A DNA stretch of 57,561 bases from Lachnospiraceae bacterium (GTDB lineage Bacteria; Bacillota; Clostridia; Lachnospirales; Lachnospiraceae). Made by a program: the position numbers and the translations under genes. Below the pieces are notes generated by a model. The model had not been told where the DNA came from. It saw only the letters and a list, made by a program, of their open reading frames with translations, and searched no databases. Where the stretch lies: contig CAJTBO010000030.1 in NCBI GenBank assembly GCA_910573755.1, positions 1 to 57,561 of the forward strand, in the 5' to 3' direction. This document shows, in pieces, positions 25,315-33,190 of this stretch (position 1 is the stretch's first letter; the number at the start of each line of letters is the position of its first letter).

Positions 25315-25827
25315 ATGGACATGAAAAAAACATTGATCGTAGTAGATATGCAGAATGATTTTATTGACGGCGCCCTCGGAACAAAGGAGGCGCAGGCGAT
25401 CGTTGGCAACGTAAAGAAAAAGATTGAAGAATATCACGCCCGCGGGGACGAGATCATTTTTACAAGGGATACTCATCAGGAGGATTATCTTGAGACGCCG
25501 GAAGGGAAAAAGCTGCCTGTGAAGCATTGTATTTATGGTACAAAAGGCTGGGAGATCGCAGAGGGGCTGGAAGTGCCGGACGGTATTTATATTGATAAAC
25601 CTACATTCGGCTGGGTACATTGGAATGAGAGGGAGTTTGATGAAATCGAACTGGTCGGATTATGTACGGATATCTGTGTGGTTTCCAATGCACTGATCTT
25701 AAAAGCCATGTTTCCGGAGGCGGAGGTTACGGTTGATGCGTCATGCTGTGCGGGTGTGACACCGGGGACTCATAAAGCGGCGTTAGAAACGATGAAGATG
25801 TGCCAGATTCAGGTGACAGGGGAATAA
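25315..25827 (+). CDS. Isochorismatase-family cysteine hydrolase (nicotinamidase-like)
   Basis: The 170-residue protein shows the family pattern: LIVVDMQNDFIDG with the catalytic Asp, a Lys after PEGKKLPVKH, and ELVGLCTDICVVSNAL with the catalytic Cys near residue 120. His and Asp residues of a nicotinamidase metal site may be present (DTHQEDY), so conversion of nicotinamide to nicotinate is the best guess, but other amides are possible. ATG 25315 is eight bases after AAAGG; ATG 25321 and GTG 25312 are alternatives. It stands alone after the divergent tRNA-Thr. Confidence 0.85.
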   Translation: MDMKKTLIVVDMQNDFIDGALGTKEAQAIVGNVKKKIEEYHARGDEIIFTRDTHQEDYLETPEGKKLPVKHCIYGTKGWEIAEGLEVPDGIYIDKPTFGWVHWNEREFDEIELVGLCTDICVVSNALILKAMFPEAEVTVDASCCAGVTPGTHKAALETMKMCQIQVTGE

Positions 25828-26142
25828 ATAAGGAAGTCTGTGCAAGATCGGCAGTACACTGTTTTACGGGGGACAGGGCAACTCCGGATCAATATCTTTC
25901 CATGGGATTTTCCGCATAAGATCCGAAGCTGACAACGGTTGAAGACCGCGGTGTTTCCCCTTTTACAACAGAAAGCCGCTGTCCTTGATTTCCGTTTTCC
26001 GATCCATTCTTTTCCCTTCCTTTCCGTATTTGCTGAAGTGATAAGATTCGGAGCAGGCATGGGGATTCCTTGTTTTTTAATACGGGGAAGTTAAAAAAAT
26101 GCCGGCGCCATAGAATAGATCAGCAAAATTTTTTTTGATCCA
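25828..26142 (+). other. Intergenic stretch without a recognisable gene
   Basis: I see no ribosome site with a credible frame, no RNA gene and no clear repeat here. A minus-strand frame across it has basic, Cys-rich content typical of chance reading. Confidence 0.5.
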
Positions 26143-26197
26143 TTGACAAATTTTCTGATTTGCGGTATTATATAACAGTGATATATAACGCTGTTAT
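26143..26197 (+). promoter_or_regulatory. Promoter and likely TetR operator of the efflux regulator gene
   Basis: TTGACA (26143-26148) and TATTAT (26166-26171) have a 17-base spacer. Directly after the -10 box lies a 26-bp near-palindrome (26172-26197) with arms ATAACAG and CTGTTAT, 22 of 26 positions symmetric. Its position over the start of transcription fits self-repression by the TetR protein encoded downstream. Confidence 0.75.
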
Positions 26198-26213
26198 GAG
26201 CGGGGGTGAAAAA

Positions 26214-26831
26214 ATGAGCGGAGCAGAACAGACAACACTACACTTAATTCTTTCAGCCGCTATGCAGGAATTTCTTGAAAAAGGTTATAAGTCTGCTTCC
26301 CTGCGGAACATTGTCAAAACCGCGGGTGTGACAACGGGCGCATTTTATGGCTACTATAACAGCAAGGAAGATTTATTTGAAGCACTGGTAAGCGAACACT
26401 ACAACTTTTTATTGAACCTTTTTTGCAGGGCGCAAAGAGAATTTGCAGAAATACCGCCGGAGGAACAGCCAGACAATCTTACTTCTACTTCCGGCGTGTA
26501 TATGTATGAAATGCTCCTGTACGCCTATGAACACTTGAACGAATTTAAACTCATACTTTGCTGTTCAGAGGGAACTCGTTTTTCAAAACTGATTGATGAA
26601 ATGGTGGAAATAGAAACAAAGGGCACACATGATTATTTGGCGGTTCTTGAAAAGTTAGGCAGACCTGCGCCGCCCATTGATGAACGGTTGGAGCATATCT
26701 TGATTACAGGAATGTTCAATACATTTTTTGAATTGATTATACATGAAATGCCGCTTGAAGAAGCGAAGCATTATCTGAAGGAAATGAGGGCTTTTTATAC
26801 CGCCGGGTGGATGAAAATTATGGGACAGTAA
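26214..26831 (+). CDS. TetR/AcrR-family regulator
   Basis: The N-terminal 50 residues are a TetR helix-turn-helix (ILSAAMQEFLEKGYKSASLR, then VKTAGVTTGAFYGYYNSKEDLFEALV). The remainder is a helical ligand-binding domain. ATG 26214 follows GGGGGTGA; ATG 26196, in frame, overlaps the operator and is less likely. It probably represses itself and the ABC exporter pair downstream, releasing them when a toxic compound binds. The 270-base gap to the exporter genes contains several hairpins. Confidence 0.88.
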   Translation: MSGAEQTTLHLILSAAMQEFLEKGYKSASLRNIVKTAGVTTGAFYGYYNSKEDLFEALVSEHYNFLLNLFCRAQREFAEIPPEEQPDNLTSTSGVYMYEMLLYAYEHLNEFKLILCCSEGTRFSKLIDEMVEIETKGTHDYLAVLEKLGRPAPPIDERLEHILITGMFNTFFELIIHEMPLEEAKHYLKEMRAFYTAGWMKIMGQ

Positions 26832-26922
26832 AAAGCGGGCAAGCTTGATCACAAATAAATTCGTCAGGCGATCTGCCCTGTAATTCATACTTATTAGACT
26901 ACTAATATCCAATAAGATTTGA

Positions 26923-27067
26923 TAATGGAAAGTGTAAACTTTCCATTATATTCGGCACAAAGGTTAGTTGCTACTAACTGGGAAAAGGCTCAACTAATTA
27001 AATGAGGATATTCGGGGGCGGTTATTTAGTCCTCATTATCATAACCTTATTGGGCAGACTCAATAAG
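26923..27067 (+). promoter_or_regulatory. Hairpin-rich leader of the ABC exporter operon
   Basis: Four inverted repeats follow one another: TAATGGAAAG/CTTTCCATTA (26923-26948), GTTAGT/ACTAAC (26963-26978), AATGAGGA/TCCTCATT (27001-27037) and CTTATTG/CAATAAG (27046-27067). The last is followed by an A- and T-rich run, ending in TTTTT, before the ribosome site. The first could be a protein-binding site. The set looks like an attenuator-type leader, but no leader peptide was identified. Confidence 0.5.
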
Positions 27068-27099
27068 CTGAAAAATTTTTAAGCAGGAGGTTTTTTTCA

Positions 27100-28944
27100 A
27101 TGAAAAAACAGTCTAATCTATCAAGATTGATGGGCTATGCCGGAGGGCACAGAATATTGACCTATCTTTCCTGGGTACTGTCTGTAATGAGTGCGCTGCT
27201 TTCTCTTGTACCTTTTTGGTATATATGGCGTATCATTCACGACATACTGGAAGTTTCCCCGGACTTCTCAAAAGCGGGGGATGTCATAAGCTGCGGTTGG
27301 TCTGCGGTGCTGTTTGCGGTTATCTCTGTTGTTGTCTATATAGCCGCTTTGATGTGTTCGCACATGAGCGCGTTCCGGGTTGCCGCAAATATCAGAAAAG
27401 AGCTTATGCGCCATATTACAGCGTTGCCGCTTGGAGTGACGGAAAAATACGGGAGCGGAAAGCTGCGGAGAATAGTAAATAGTTCCAGTGCCGCTACGGA
27501 AACATATCTTGCACACAGGCTCCCCGACAAAGCAGGTGCAATTGCCACCCCTATAGGGCTGCTTTTCCTGCTGCTTGCCTTTGACTGGCGGTTAGGGCTT
27601 TTAAGTCTTGTTCCCGTTGTGCTTGGTTTTCTGATCATGATGAAAATGACAGGAAAAGACATGGAAAAGCGAATGGAGCAGTATCAAAATGCGCTTGCCG
27701 ATATGTCGAATGAAGCCGTCGAATATGTACGGGGCGTACCCGTAGTAAAGACTTTCGGACAGACAATCTTTTCTTTCAAACGCTTCAAAGACGCGATAGA
27801 CAATTACGAGACATGGGTAATCGCATATACAAAGGGGCTGCGTCTGCCTATGATGTTCTATACAACGGCAATCAACGGCGTATTCGCGTTTCTGATTGCA
27901 GGTGGTATTCTCTTTACAAGGGGCGGCGTATCAAATGAACTGCTGCTGAACCTTATCTTCTATATTGTGATTACGCCTGTTATTGGTACAACACTTACAA
28001 AAATTATGTTTATGAGCGAGGACTCAATGATCGTAGGCGACGCAATTGGCAGGATTGATGAAGTATTGAACGAAAAGCCATTGTCTGAAAGTAAAGTGAA
28101 TAATATCCCTGAAGATAACGGGATTACATTGGAACACGTCAGTTACGCTTATGACAGGGAATCGCGGGCGATTCTACAGGAACAGGTTCCTGAAAAAAAC
28201 GCGCTCAATGATGTATCACTGAGGGTAAAGCCGGGGCAGACAATCGCATTGGTAGGAGCGTCCGGCGGCGGCAAGACAACACTTGCTAATATCATTACAA
28301 GATTTTTTGACCCGGGGGAGGGGCGCATACTGATAGGGAATATCGACATACGCGACATTCCGAAAGAAACATTGATGAATAAGGTGTCTTTTGTATTTCA
28401 GAACAGCCGTCTCATCAAAGCGTCCATATTGGAAAATGTGCGTATGGCAAAGCCTGATGCTGCACGTGAAGAAATCACCCGTGCGCTGGAAGCTGCACAG
28501 TGCCAGGATATTATCGAAAAATTACCGAATGGCATCGATACGGTTGTCGGCGGGGGAGGCGTGTACCTGTCCGGCGGTGAACAGCAAAGAGTAGCGATTG
28601 CCCGCGCGATTTTGAAAAATGCGCCCATCCTGATTCTTGATGAAGCGACCGCGTTTGCCGACCCCGATAATGAGGTACGCGTTCAACAGGCTTTATCTGC
28701 ACTTTCAAAAGGAGAATCAGAGGATTCTCCAGGAAAGACCGTCATTATGATTGCACACAGGCTGTCATCAATCACAGACGCGGATTGTATTTATGTGCTG
28801 CAGGACGGTGAGATTGTCGAAAGCGGCACACACAGCGAACTGATAGAGAGAAATGGTATATTTACGCGAATGTGGAAAAATTATTCCAAAGCGGCAGAAT
28901 GGAAAATCTTGAATGAAAGTAAAGGATTGGAGGTAAAGGCATGA
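27100..28944 (+). CDS. ABC exporter half-transporter (permease-ATPase fusion), first subunit
   Basis: The 614-residue protein has an N-terminal membrane domain of about six helices (residues 15-310) and a C-terminal ATPase. The ATPase shows Walker A GASGGGKTT, Q-loop VFQNSRL, signature LSGGEQQR, Walker B ILILDEATAFAD and the H-loop in IAHRLSSI. In the Walker B region Ala-Phe-Ala-Asp replaces the usual Ala-Ser-Leu-Asp. It overlaps the next gene by ATGA, so the two form a heterodimeric exporter in the plasma membrane. The TetR gene upstream suggests induction by a toxic substrate; drug, peptide or siderophore export is possible. Confidence 0.92.
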   Translation: MKKQSNLSRLMGYAGGHRILTYLSWVLSVMSALLSLVPFWYIWRIIHDILEVSPDFSKAGDVISCGWSAVLFAVISVVVYIAALMCSHMSAFRVAANIRKELMRHITALPLGVTEKYGSGKLRRIVNSSSAATETYLAHRLPDKAGAIATPIGLLFLLLAFDWRLGLLSLVPVVLGFLIMMKMTGKDMEKRMEQYQNALADMSNEAVEYVRGVPVVKTFGQTIFSFKRFKDAIDNYETWVIAYTKGLRLPMMFYTTAINGVFAFLIAGGILFTRGGVSNELLLNLIFYIVITPVIGTTLTKIMFMSEDSMIVGDAIGRIDEVLNEKPLSESKVNNIPEDNGITLEHVSYAYDRESRAILQEQVPEKNALNDVSLRVKPGQTIALVGASGGGKTTLANIITRFFDPGEGRILIGNIDIRDIPKETLMNKVSFVFQNSRLIKASILENVRMAKPDAAREEITRALEAAQCQDIIEKLPNGIDTVVGGGGVYLSGGEQQRVAIARAILKNAPILILDEATAFADPDNEVRVQQALSALSKGESEDSPGKTVIMIAHRLSSITDADCIYVLQDGEIVESGTHSELIERNGIFTRMWKNYSKAAEWKILNESKGLEVKA

Positions 28945-30671
28945 TTAAGACATTGCAAAGACGTTTTGCGTTATCAAGACAGGGGGCTGTCGATTTGATA
29001 AAAGGCTGTGTTGCCTGTGTTGCACAGGATATATCCTTTATGCTCCCTGTCGGGCTGCTCTATTACTTTGTCATTGACACCATGAACGGGAGCGTGAATG
29101 GAGGCCGCGCCCTCTTTTATGCGGTTGGTGCTTTGGCTTGCCTTGCGCTTATATTTATTGTGACCTGGTTTCAGTATAATGCTACTTATTTAGCTACTTA
29201 TGCAGAAAGCGGAGTAAGGCGTATTTCCTTAGCCGAGCAGTTACGCAAAATCCCGTTGTCCTTTTTCGGTAAAAAAGACCTTGCCGATTTGACGAATTCG
29301 ATTATGGGCGATTGTGCTACACTGGAAACGGCATTTTCTCATTATGTACCCGCTTTGGCGGGTTCCCTTATTTCCACAACACTGATTGCGGTCTGCCTTT
29401 TTGCCTATGACTGGCGTATGGCTCTTGCGGCTGTCTGGGTTTTGCCGATTGCATTTATAATCACATTTTTTTCAGCCCGTATACAGGAATACTTCAACCG
29501 TAAATCAGTAGCGGCAAATGTCGCGCTTGAAAGCGGCGTACAGGAGTGTATTGAAAGTTTGCAGGACTTAAAGGCGAACAATGCAGAAGAAAGCTATCTG
29601 AAAGGGCTTGGCAAAAAAATTGATTATGTGGAAAAACGTCACATTATAACAGAGCTTGGAACGGCACTTTTTGTTGTTTCCTCTACGCTGATACTAAAGT
29701 TTGGGATTGCTACGGTTGCTCTTGCAGGTTCTGCGCTGCTCATTCGCGGGGAGATTGATATTCCGCTGTTCTTTATGTTTCTGCTTGTAGCTTCAAGGCT
29801 GTATGCCCCGCTTGAGGGTGCATTGCAGAACCTTGCCGCGGTAATCTCTACCAAAACGAACATAAACCGTATGAATGAAATCCTTGACCAGCCTATCCAG
29901 ACAGGAACGGACAGGGTAACAAATAAAGGCTATGACATTGTATTCGACCATGTAGGATTTGCTTATAATACCGGGGAAACGGTGTTGAAAGACGTGTCTT
30001 TTACGGCTAAACAGGGAGAAGTTACCGCTCTGGTCGGACCGTCCGGCGGCGGCAAAACTACGGTATCACGTCTTGCCGCGCGGTTTTGGGATATAAACAA
30101 AGGAAAGATCACTGTCGGCGGTATGGATATATCGAAAATAGAGCCGGAAACTTTGTTGTCGCTGTATTCTATTGTATTTCAAGATGTGACGCTGTTTAAC
30201 AATACGATCATGGAGAATATCAGAATAGGCAGAAAGGACGCAGCCGACGAGGAAGTAATTGCAGCGGCAAGACTGGCAAATTGTGAAGAATTTGCGGCAA
30301 AGCTCCCGGACGGGTATCACAGTATGATTGGTGAAAACGGCTGTGAGCTGTCCGGCGGGGAAAGGCAGAGAATTTCAATCGCCCGTGCTTTCCTCAAAAA
30401 TGCTCCTGTCATTTTACTTGATGAAGCAACGGCAAGCCTTGATGTGGAAAATGAAACATTGATACAGGCTGCTTTATCAAGGCTGATAAAGGATAAAACC
30501 GTACTTGTTATTGCCCATCGTATGCGAACTGTAAGCGGTGCGGATAAAGTGGTCGTGCTTTCAGACGGTTCTGTTGCCGAACAGGGAACGCCTGAAGAGC
30601 TGATGAACACAGGCAGGATTTACCCGCATATGGTCAGGCTGCAGATGATCAGCAGGGATTGGGGGATTTAA
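28941..30671 (+). CDS. ABC exporter half-transporter (permease-ATPase fusion), second subunit
   Basis: The 576-residue partner has the same plan: six-helix membrane domain, then an ATPase with Walker A GPSGGGKTT, Q-loop VFQDVTL, signature LSGGERQR, Walker B VILLDEATASLD and H-loop IAHRMRTV. Its ATPase motifs are all canonical, so both composite ATP sites could work. It is coupled to the first subunit by a 4-base overlap and followed by the KTR gene after one base. Confidence 0.92.
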   Translation: MIKTLQRRFALSRQGAVDLIKGCVACVAQDISFMLPVGLLYYFVIDTMNGSVNGGRALFYAVGALACLALIFIVTWFQYNATYLATYAESGVRRISLAEQLRKIPLSFFGKKDLADLTNSIMGDCATLETAFSHYVPALAGSLISTTLIAVCLFAYDWRMALAAVWVLPIAFIITFFSARIQEYFNRKSVAANVALESGVQECIESLQDLKANNAEESYLKGLGKKIDYVEKRHIITELGTALFVVSSTLILKFGIATVALAGSALLIRGEIDIPLFFMFLLVASRLYAPLEGALQNLAAVISTKTNINRMNEILDQPIQTGTDRVTNKGYDIVFDHVGFAYNTGETVLKDVSFTAKQGEVTALVGPSGGGKTTVSRLAARFWDINKGKITVGGMDISKIEPETLLSLYSIVFQDVTLFNNTIMENIRIGRKDAADEEVIAAARLANCEEFAAKLPDGYHSMIGENGCELSGGERQRISIARAFLKNAPVILLDEATASLDVENETLIQAALSRLIKDKTVLVIAHRMRTVSGADKVVVLSDGSVAEQGTPEELMNTGRIYPHMVRLQMISRDWGI

Positions 30672-30672
30672 C

Positions 30673-30858
30673 ATGAATACCGAATGGGTCATATGCCCCG
30701 TATGTCAAAGCAAAACGAGGTTAAAGATACGGAGCGATACCGAACTGAAAAACTTTCCCCTGTACTGTCCGAAATGCAGACAGGAAACCCTTATAAATGT
30801 ACAACAAATGAATATATCGGTTATCAAAGAGCCGGACGCACAGACGCAGAGCCGATAA
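30673..30858 (+). CDS. Cysteine-rich KTR-domain protein
   Basis: The 61-residue protein begins MNTEWVICPVCQSKTRLKIR and has a second pair YCPKCRQET, giving a CxxC...CxxC zinc-ribbon-like fold with the Lys-Thr-Arg that names the family. Such proteins are common on integrative elements of gut Firmicutes, often beside TetR or ABC genes; their job is unknown. The start is one base after the ABC stop, so it belongs to the same operon and its translation probably depends on the gene before it. Confidence 0.85.
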   Translation: MNTEWVICPVCQSKTRLKIRSDTELKNFPLYCPKCRQETLINVQQMNISVIKEPDAQTQSR

Positions 30859-30898
30859 CACGCAGATTAAAAAAGCGGTTATCGGCTCTTTCTTTTTG
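30848..30898 (+). terminator. Terminator of the TetR-ABC-KTR module
   Basis: AGAGCCGATAAC (30848-30859) pairs with GTTATCGGCTCT (30878-30889), followed by TTCTTTTT. The left arm includes the stop region of the KTR gene. Confidence 0.88.
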
Positions 30899-31033
30899 GT
30901 AACACTTATAAGCCGCTGTTTCTTCAAAACGAACAGCGGGGGACTTTCAGAAACCATGACTGATAATGCGGCGGTATCAGGAGGTACCGTCGTGTTATTT
31001 GAAAAAGAAACTTTATCACTGACATTTCCAATG

Positions 31034-31152
31034 TTGATATTTTAATAATTTTTAAATATAATAAATGAAAAGGCAGAGGGGAGTGTTTTGAGAGAAGAAA
31101 ATTATGGGTATAACAGCTTTCTTACAAGCCGGATAATATAAGTACGGCTTGT
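31034..31152 (+). promoter_or_regulatory. Orphan promoter with mini-ORF and hairpin
   Basis: TTGATA (31034-31039) and TATAAT (31057-31062) have a 17-base spacer. Downstream, AGGGGAG precedes a TTG at 31088 that opens 17 codons (MREENYGYNSFLTSRII, stop 31139-31141). The end of that frame overlaps a hairpin ACAAGCCG/CGGCTTGT (31124-31152) followed by AAAAATAT. No gene follows in this direction. It is either a small RNA or leader, or the head of a deleted gene. Confidence 0.4.
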
Positions 31153-31180
31153 AAAAATATATCTGTAAAGATACATATAA

Positions 31181-31224
31181 AAGTAAAAGTCCTGAAAACC
31201 GCGTATTTACGCCGTTTTCAGGAC
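31181..31224 (-). terminator. Terminator of tRNA-Ala
   Basis: Read on the minus strand, GTCCTGAAAAC pairs with GTTTTCAGGAC (31189-31199 with 31214-31224), extended by GCG/CGC, and is followed by TTTTACTT. Confidence 0.85.
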
Positions 31225-31233
31225 ATAAAAAAA

Positions 31234-31306
31234 TGGAGATAGGGGGACTCGAACCCCTGACCTATACGTTGCGAACGTATCGCTCTCCCAACTGAGCTAT
31301 ATCCCC
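31234..31306 (-). tRNA. tRNA-Ala (anticodon CGC)
   Basis: On the minus strand the gene starts GGGGATATAGCTCAGTTGGG and ends CCCTATCTCCA. The D and T arms are standard (GGTTCGAGTCC), and the anticodon stem ATACG/CGTAT encloses TTCGCAA, giving anticodon CGC for the alanine codon GCG. One G-T pair occurs in the acceptor stem. CCA is not encoded. Confidence 0.93.
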
Positions 31307-31553
31307 GTGACATAATCATTATAGTCCATTTGCGGAAAGAATGCAAGGAGAAGATTGTAGAAAATTTGCGGTAACAGTTTCGGGGTACAGGTTTTAGGGC
31401 AACAGTCAGGGGCTGCAGTCTGGATGAAAACAAAACAGGTCTGAGGACTGTTGAAAAGGAAAGAGATTTTGATCAGCGGCAGGAAGGCGGGACGGAAAAA
31501 TAACGGATGTTATCGTATCAAATGTTATCAAGATGTTATTTAAGGAGGAATGG

Positions 31554-31820
31554 ATGATCGAAGCGGAACATTTTAAGCATCTGAATTATATAAAGAAGGA
31601 ACCTCTGAGCGGCAGCATGGACGGGATGCGTTATATGCTGATGAAAAAGACAGAGGGTGAGGAAACTTATATGGAAGGTATCGTCTGGCCGGAGCCTCTG
31701 GGTTATGCCAAAACACCTGAGGAGCAGAAGACAAGAAAGCGGTTTTCTCTGGATGCGTCTGGAATAGCGGAGGCGATAGCGTGGCTGAATGAGATGTATC
31801 AAAAATTCCGGGAGGAGTGA
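31554..31820 (+). CDS. Small protein of unknown function (88 aa)
   Basis: ATG 31554 lies five bases after AGGAGG. The protein begins MIEAEHFKHLNYIKKEPLSG and is a compact, mixed-charge protein with the segment YMEGIVWPEPLGYAKTPEE and a helical end. It has no cysteines, signal or membrane segment. I recall similar short hypothetical proteins in Lachnospiraceae but no function. It precedes a stretch of 17-bp repeats. Confidence 0.65.
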   Translation: MIEAEHFKHLNYIKKEPLSGSMDGMRYMLMKKTEGEETYMEGIVWPEPLGYAKTPEEQKTRKRFSLDASGIAEAIAWLNEMYQKFREE

Positions 31821-31837
31821 GTATTTCATTCGGTTCA

Positions 31838-31905
31838 AATAATAGTTTGGAATAAATAATAGTTTAGCAAAAATAATAATTTGGCATAAATAACAAATTG
31901 TGATA
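31838..31905 (+). repeat. Four 17-bp AT-rich tandem repeats
   Basis: Four consecutive 17-base units begin AATAATAGTTTGGAATA and AATAATAGTTTAGCAAA, then AATAATAATTTGGCATA and AATAACAAATTGTGATA. They differ at a few positions each and lie in the spacer before the 32.05-kb gene. Confidence 0.75.
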
Positions 31906-32053
31906 TGATTGTTGCAGAGAAAAAACAGGCTTCTCCGCGGGAAATATTTGTTTTTATCTCATTAACGAGTAAGTATTCAGATGTGGAGGGCAGCGGGGGG
32001 CTGTGCAGGCGCTCAGTCAATAAGCGTTCAGACAGGCAGTAAGAGGCAGAAGT

Positions 32054-32338
32054 ATGGAAAAACGGGAATATCCCTGTGCGGCAGGGGACATATTATACAG
32101 GATCATGGATAACTGCGGCGGTTGTAAGTTCGAGACAGAGGTCTGTCAGCAGCGCACCTGTAAGCATTACCGGAAATATGTGGAGCCGATGACTGTAAAA
32201 ACTGTAGAAGTGCGGCGCAGCAGCGGGGATGATCTGTTCTATATTCACGGGCAGGAGAACGGTACAGACGCACTTTTTGGCTGGACGGCGTTTCGGACAA
32301 AGGAAGAAGCTTTGGCGCGGCTGGAGAGTTTTAACTGA
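32054..32338 (+). CDS. Small cysteine-containing protein of unknown function (94 aa)
   Basis: The protein has a cysteine at residue 8 and a cluster NCGGCKFETEVC...CKHY in residues 20-37, which could hold a metal. A basic/beta region (VKTVEVRRSSGDDLFYIHGQ) and a helical C-terminus follow. No family is recognised. The start is not preceded by a strong ribosome site (AAGAGGCAGAAGT). It lies about 100 bases before the SUF genes and could share their transcript; a link to iron-sulfur metabolism is a guess from the cysteines and position. Confidence 0.6.
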   Translation: MEKREYPCAAGDILYRIMDNCGGCKFETEVCQQRTCKHYRKYVEPMTVKTVEVRRSSGDDLFYIHGQENGTDALFGWTAFRTKEEALARLESFN

Positions 32339-32441
32339 GAACGCTCCGGGTGGATAAAGCTGTCCGCAGATCTCCGGGATGGGAGAGCATATCAGACAGT
32401 TTTTCATAGAAGTATACCGTCATTATAGAAAAGGAGTCAGC

Positions 32442-33179
32442 ATGTTAGAATTACAGAATATACAATATGATGTAGAGGAAAATAAAGAGATCCTGAAAGA
32501 CGTCAATCTGAAGATAGAGGAGCGGTTTGTGGCGGTGACAGGACCGAACGGAGGCGGGAAATCCACGCTGGCAAAGATCATAGCCGGTATCGTAAAACCC
32601 ACTGCCGGGCGGATACTGTTGGACGGGGAGGACATTACGGAGGCATCCATCACGGAGCGTGCCAACAGGGGCATCAGCTATGCCTTCCAGCAGCCTGTCC
32701 GCTTTAAGGGGCTTACCGTAAAGGATCTGCTCACTCTGGCGGCCGGAAAAAATACCAGTGTGCAGGAGGCCTGCAGTATATTATCGGAAGTGGGGCTCTG
32801 CGCAAGGGATTATATCAACCGTGAAGTGAACGCTTCCTTATCGGGAGGAGAGTTAAAGAGGATCGAGATCGCCATGATCATAGCAAGAGGAACCCGGTTT
32901 TCCATTTTCGATGAGCCGGAGGCGGGAATCGATCTTTGGAGTTTTAACAGTCTGATCAATGTGTTTGAGAAAATGTACCGGGAGATGGGTGGTTCCATCC
33001 TGATCATTTCCCATCAGGAACGGATCTTGAATATAGCGGACCGGATCATCCTGATCGCGGACGGCAGGGTGCAGAAGAGCGGTACAAAGGAAGAGGTTCT
33101 GCCGGAACTTCTGGCAACGACCGGAGGCGGCGCCTGTGACGTGCTGCTTTCGAGGGTGGAAGAAAACAGGAAAAAATAG
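32442..33179 (+). CDS. sufC: SufC/SmsC-type iron-sulfur assembly ATPase
   Basis: The 245-residue cytosolic ABC ATPase has Walker A GPNGGGKST, Q-loop AFQQPVRFKG, signature SLSGGELKR, Walker B FSIFDEPEAGIDLW and H-loop IISHQERI. The acidic EPEAGID stretch and lack of membrane partners identify the SufC group. It should drive cluster assembly on the SufB-like scaffold encoded 11 bases downstream. There is no sufS, sufU or sufD in the window, so this resembles the minimal two-gene SMS (SmsCB) system of anaerobes. ATG 32442 follows AAGGAG. Confidence 0.88.
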   Translation: MLELQNIQYDVEENKEILKDVNLKIEERFVAVTGPNGGGKSTLAKIIAGIVKPTAGRILLDGEDITEASITERANRGISYAFQQPVRFKGLTVKDLLTLAAGKNTSVQEACSILSEVGLCARDYINREVNASLSGGELKRIEIAMIIARGTRFSIFDEPEAGIDLWSFNSLINVFEKMYREMGGSILIISHQERILNIADRIILIADGRVQKSGTKEEVLPELLATTGGGACDVLLSRVEENRKK

Positions 33180-33190
33180 GAGCAATCAAT

